From the NCBI GenBank assembly GCA_018656855.1, contig JABHYP010000675.1, forward strand, positions 1 through 5,845: a DNA stretch of 5,845 nucleotides, read 5' to 3'. A program made the translations under genes and the position numbers. The notes below the pieces were generated by a model. The model worked only from the letters and a program-made list of their open reading frames with translations. It did no database searches and was not told the origin of the DNA. Position 1 is the stretch's first letter; the number at the start of each line of letters is the position of its first letter. Positions 5,299 through 5,845 of this stretch are shown piece by piece. The stretch is from Candidatus Latescibacterota bacterium. GTDB taxonomy: Bacteria > Latescibacterota > Latescibacteria > Latescibacterales > Latescibacteraceae.

Positions 5299-5845
5299 AT
5301 GGGCCAAACACTTGCAGAAAAAATATTGAGCGAACATGCAGGCCGTAAGGTTAATGCGGGCGAACTTGAAATAATCGATGTCGATGTATGCCTTACTCAG
5401 GACGGTACAGGACCTCTTGCTGTACGTCAGCTCGAAAAATTGGGCATGGTGAAAGCGGCAAATCCCGAACGGACTGTACTGTTTATCGATCATTCGGCGC
5501 CTTCGGCACGCAAGGAGCTGTCAAACGACCACATGCTTTTAAGGGATTTCGCGAAAAAAACCGAGGCGCATCTCTCGGATATCGGCGATGGCGTCTGTCA
5601 CCAGATAATCCACGCCGATCATATAAAACCGGGCGATGTTCTTGTCGGCGCCGATTCGCATACCTGTATGGGAGGCGCGATGGCGGCTTTCGGTACGGGC
5701 ATGGGTTCGACCGATGTCGCGGTGGCGATAGCGCTTGGAAAAACATGGATGAAAATACCCGAAACCATCAGGGTGAACGTTACCGGCGAATTCCCGAAAG
5801 GCGTGTACGCAAAAGACCTGATGCTCTACCTCATCGGGCATATCG
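5299..5845 (+). CDS. leuC: Aconitase-family dehydratase large subunit, probably 3-isopropylmalate dehydratase LeuC (3' end outside window)
   Basis: The frame stays open from the ATG at 5299 to the window end (182 codons of an expected 420 or so), with GGAG at 5290-5293 ending 5 bases before the start. The start MGQTLAEKIL is typical of LeuC/HacA-type proteins. Conserved blocks are DGTGPLAVRQLEKLG (35-49), the DH pair (64-65), GDGVCHQ (97-103), GADSHTCMGG (117-126), FGTGMGSTD (131-139), GKTWMKIPETI (147-157) and GEFPKGVYAKDL (163-174). With a small LeuD subunit, LeuC carries a 4Fe-4S cluster and isomerises 2-isopropylmalate to 3-isopropylmalate in leucine synthesis. The cluster cysteines lie beyond the window. 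The GTGPL and GVCHQ versions of the motifs are shared with homoaconitase- and aconitase-like members, so the substrate is less certain than the family. No leuD is visible; it would be expected downstream. Confidence 0.8.
   Translation, partial: MGQTLAEKILSEHAGRKVNAGELEIIDVDVCLTQDGTGPLAVRQLEKLGMVKAANPERTVLFIDHSAPSARKELSNDHMLLRDFAKKTEAHLSDIGDGVCHQIIHADHIKPGDVLVGADSHTCMGGAMAAFGTGMGSTDVAVAIALGKTWMKIPETIRVNVTGEFPKGVYAKDLMLYLIGHI

Noticed and set aside
5483..5841. Two overlapping reverse-strand frames of 87 and 100 codons.
   Set aside because: They are antisense to the well-supported LeuC-like frame and have low-complexity, arginine-rich translations typical of shadows of GC-rich coding DNA.

Overview
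The window holds seven genes, all on the + strand, with no RNA gene, insertion sequence, CRISPR array or plasmid feature that I can see. It looks like ordinary chromosomal DNA from a Gram-negative-type (two-membrane) bacterium. The evidence is a type IV pilus inner-membrane pair (PilM, PilN/PilO-like) next to the housekeeping pair rsmD-coaD. The AT-rich spacers, the mixed start codons (ATG, GTG, TTG) and the unusual pilus protein suggest a poorly cultured, non-proteobacterial lineage. I cannot name the phylum from this sequence alone.

Layout. 1-446 is the 3' end of pilM. After a 246-base AT-rich spacer with an odd 7-base periodicity comes 693-1568, a one-membrane-span protein that looks like PilN and PilO condensed into a single chain. 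Four bases later rsmD (1573-2115, 16S rRNA guanine-N2 methyltransferase) begins, followed by coaD (TTG start at 2136, to 2630; coenzyme A synthesis). These three are probably one transcript. Next are a GlcD-type FAD-linked oxidase (GTG start at 2712, to 4091), an AT-rich exported protein with a DUF4424-like domain and C-terminal TPRs (4164-5231), and the 5' part of an aconitase-family dehydratase large subunit, probably LeuC (5299 to the window end). The last gene has no stop codon in the window and is open at its 3' end.

Starts. For three consecutive genes (coaD, glcD-like, the TPR protein) the most upstream in-frame start codon lies on or just beside the Shine-Dalgarno sequence. A start 6, 12 or 15 bases further downstream is correctly spaced from it. 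I therefore moved these starts and list the ribosome binding sites.

How the genes relate. PilM and the PilN/PilO-like protein should form the cytoplasmic and periplasmic sides of the pilus alignment subcomplex. The other genes belong to separate core processes (ribosome maturation, CoA synthesis, 2-hydroxyacid oxidation, probably leucine synthesis), and I see no shared pathway. I did not find a convincing new multi-gene system. The points most worth a second look are the fused PilN/PilO architecture, the heptamer-periodic spacers and the AT-rich DUF4424-TPR gene.
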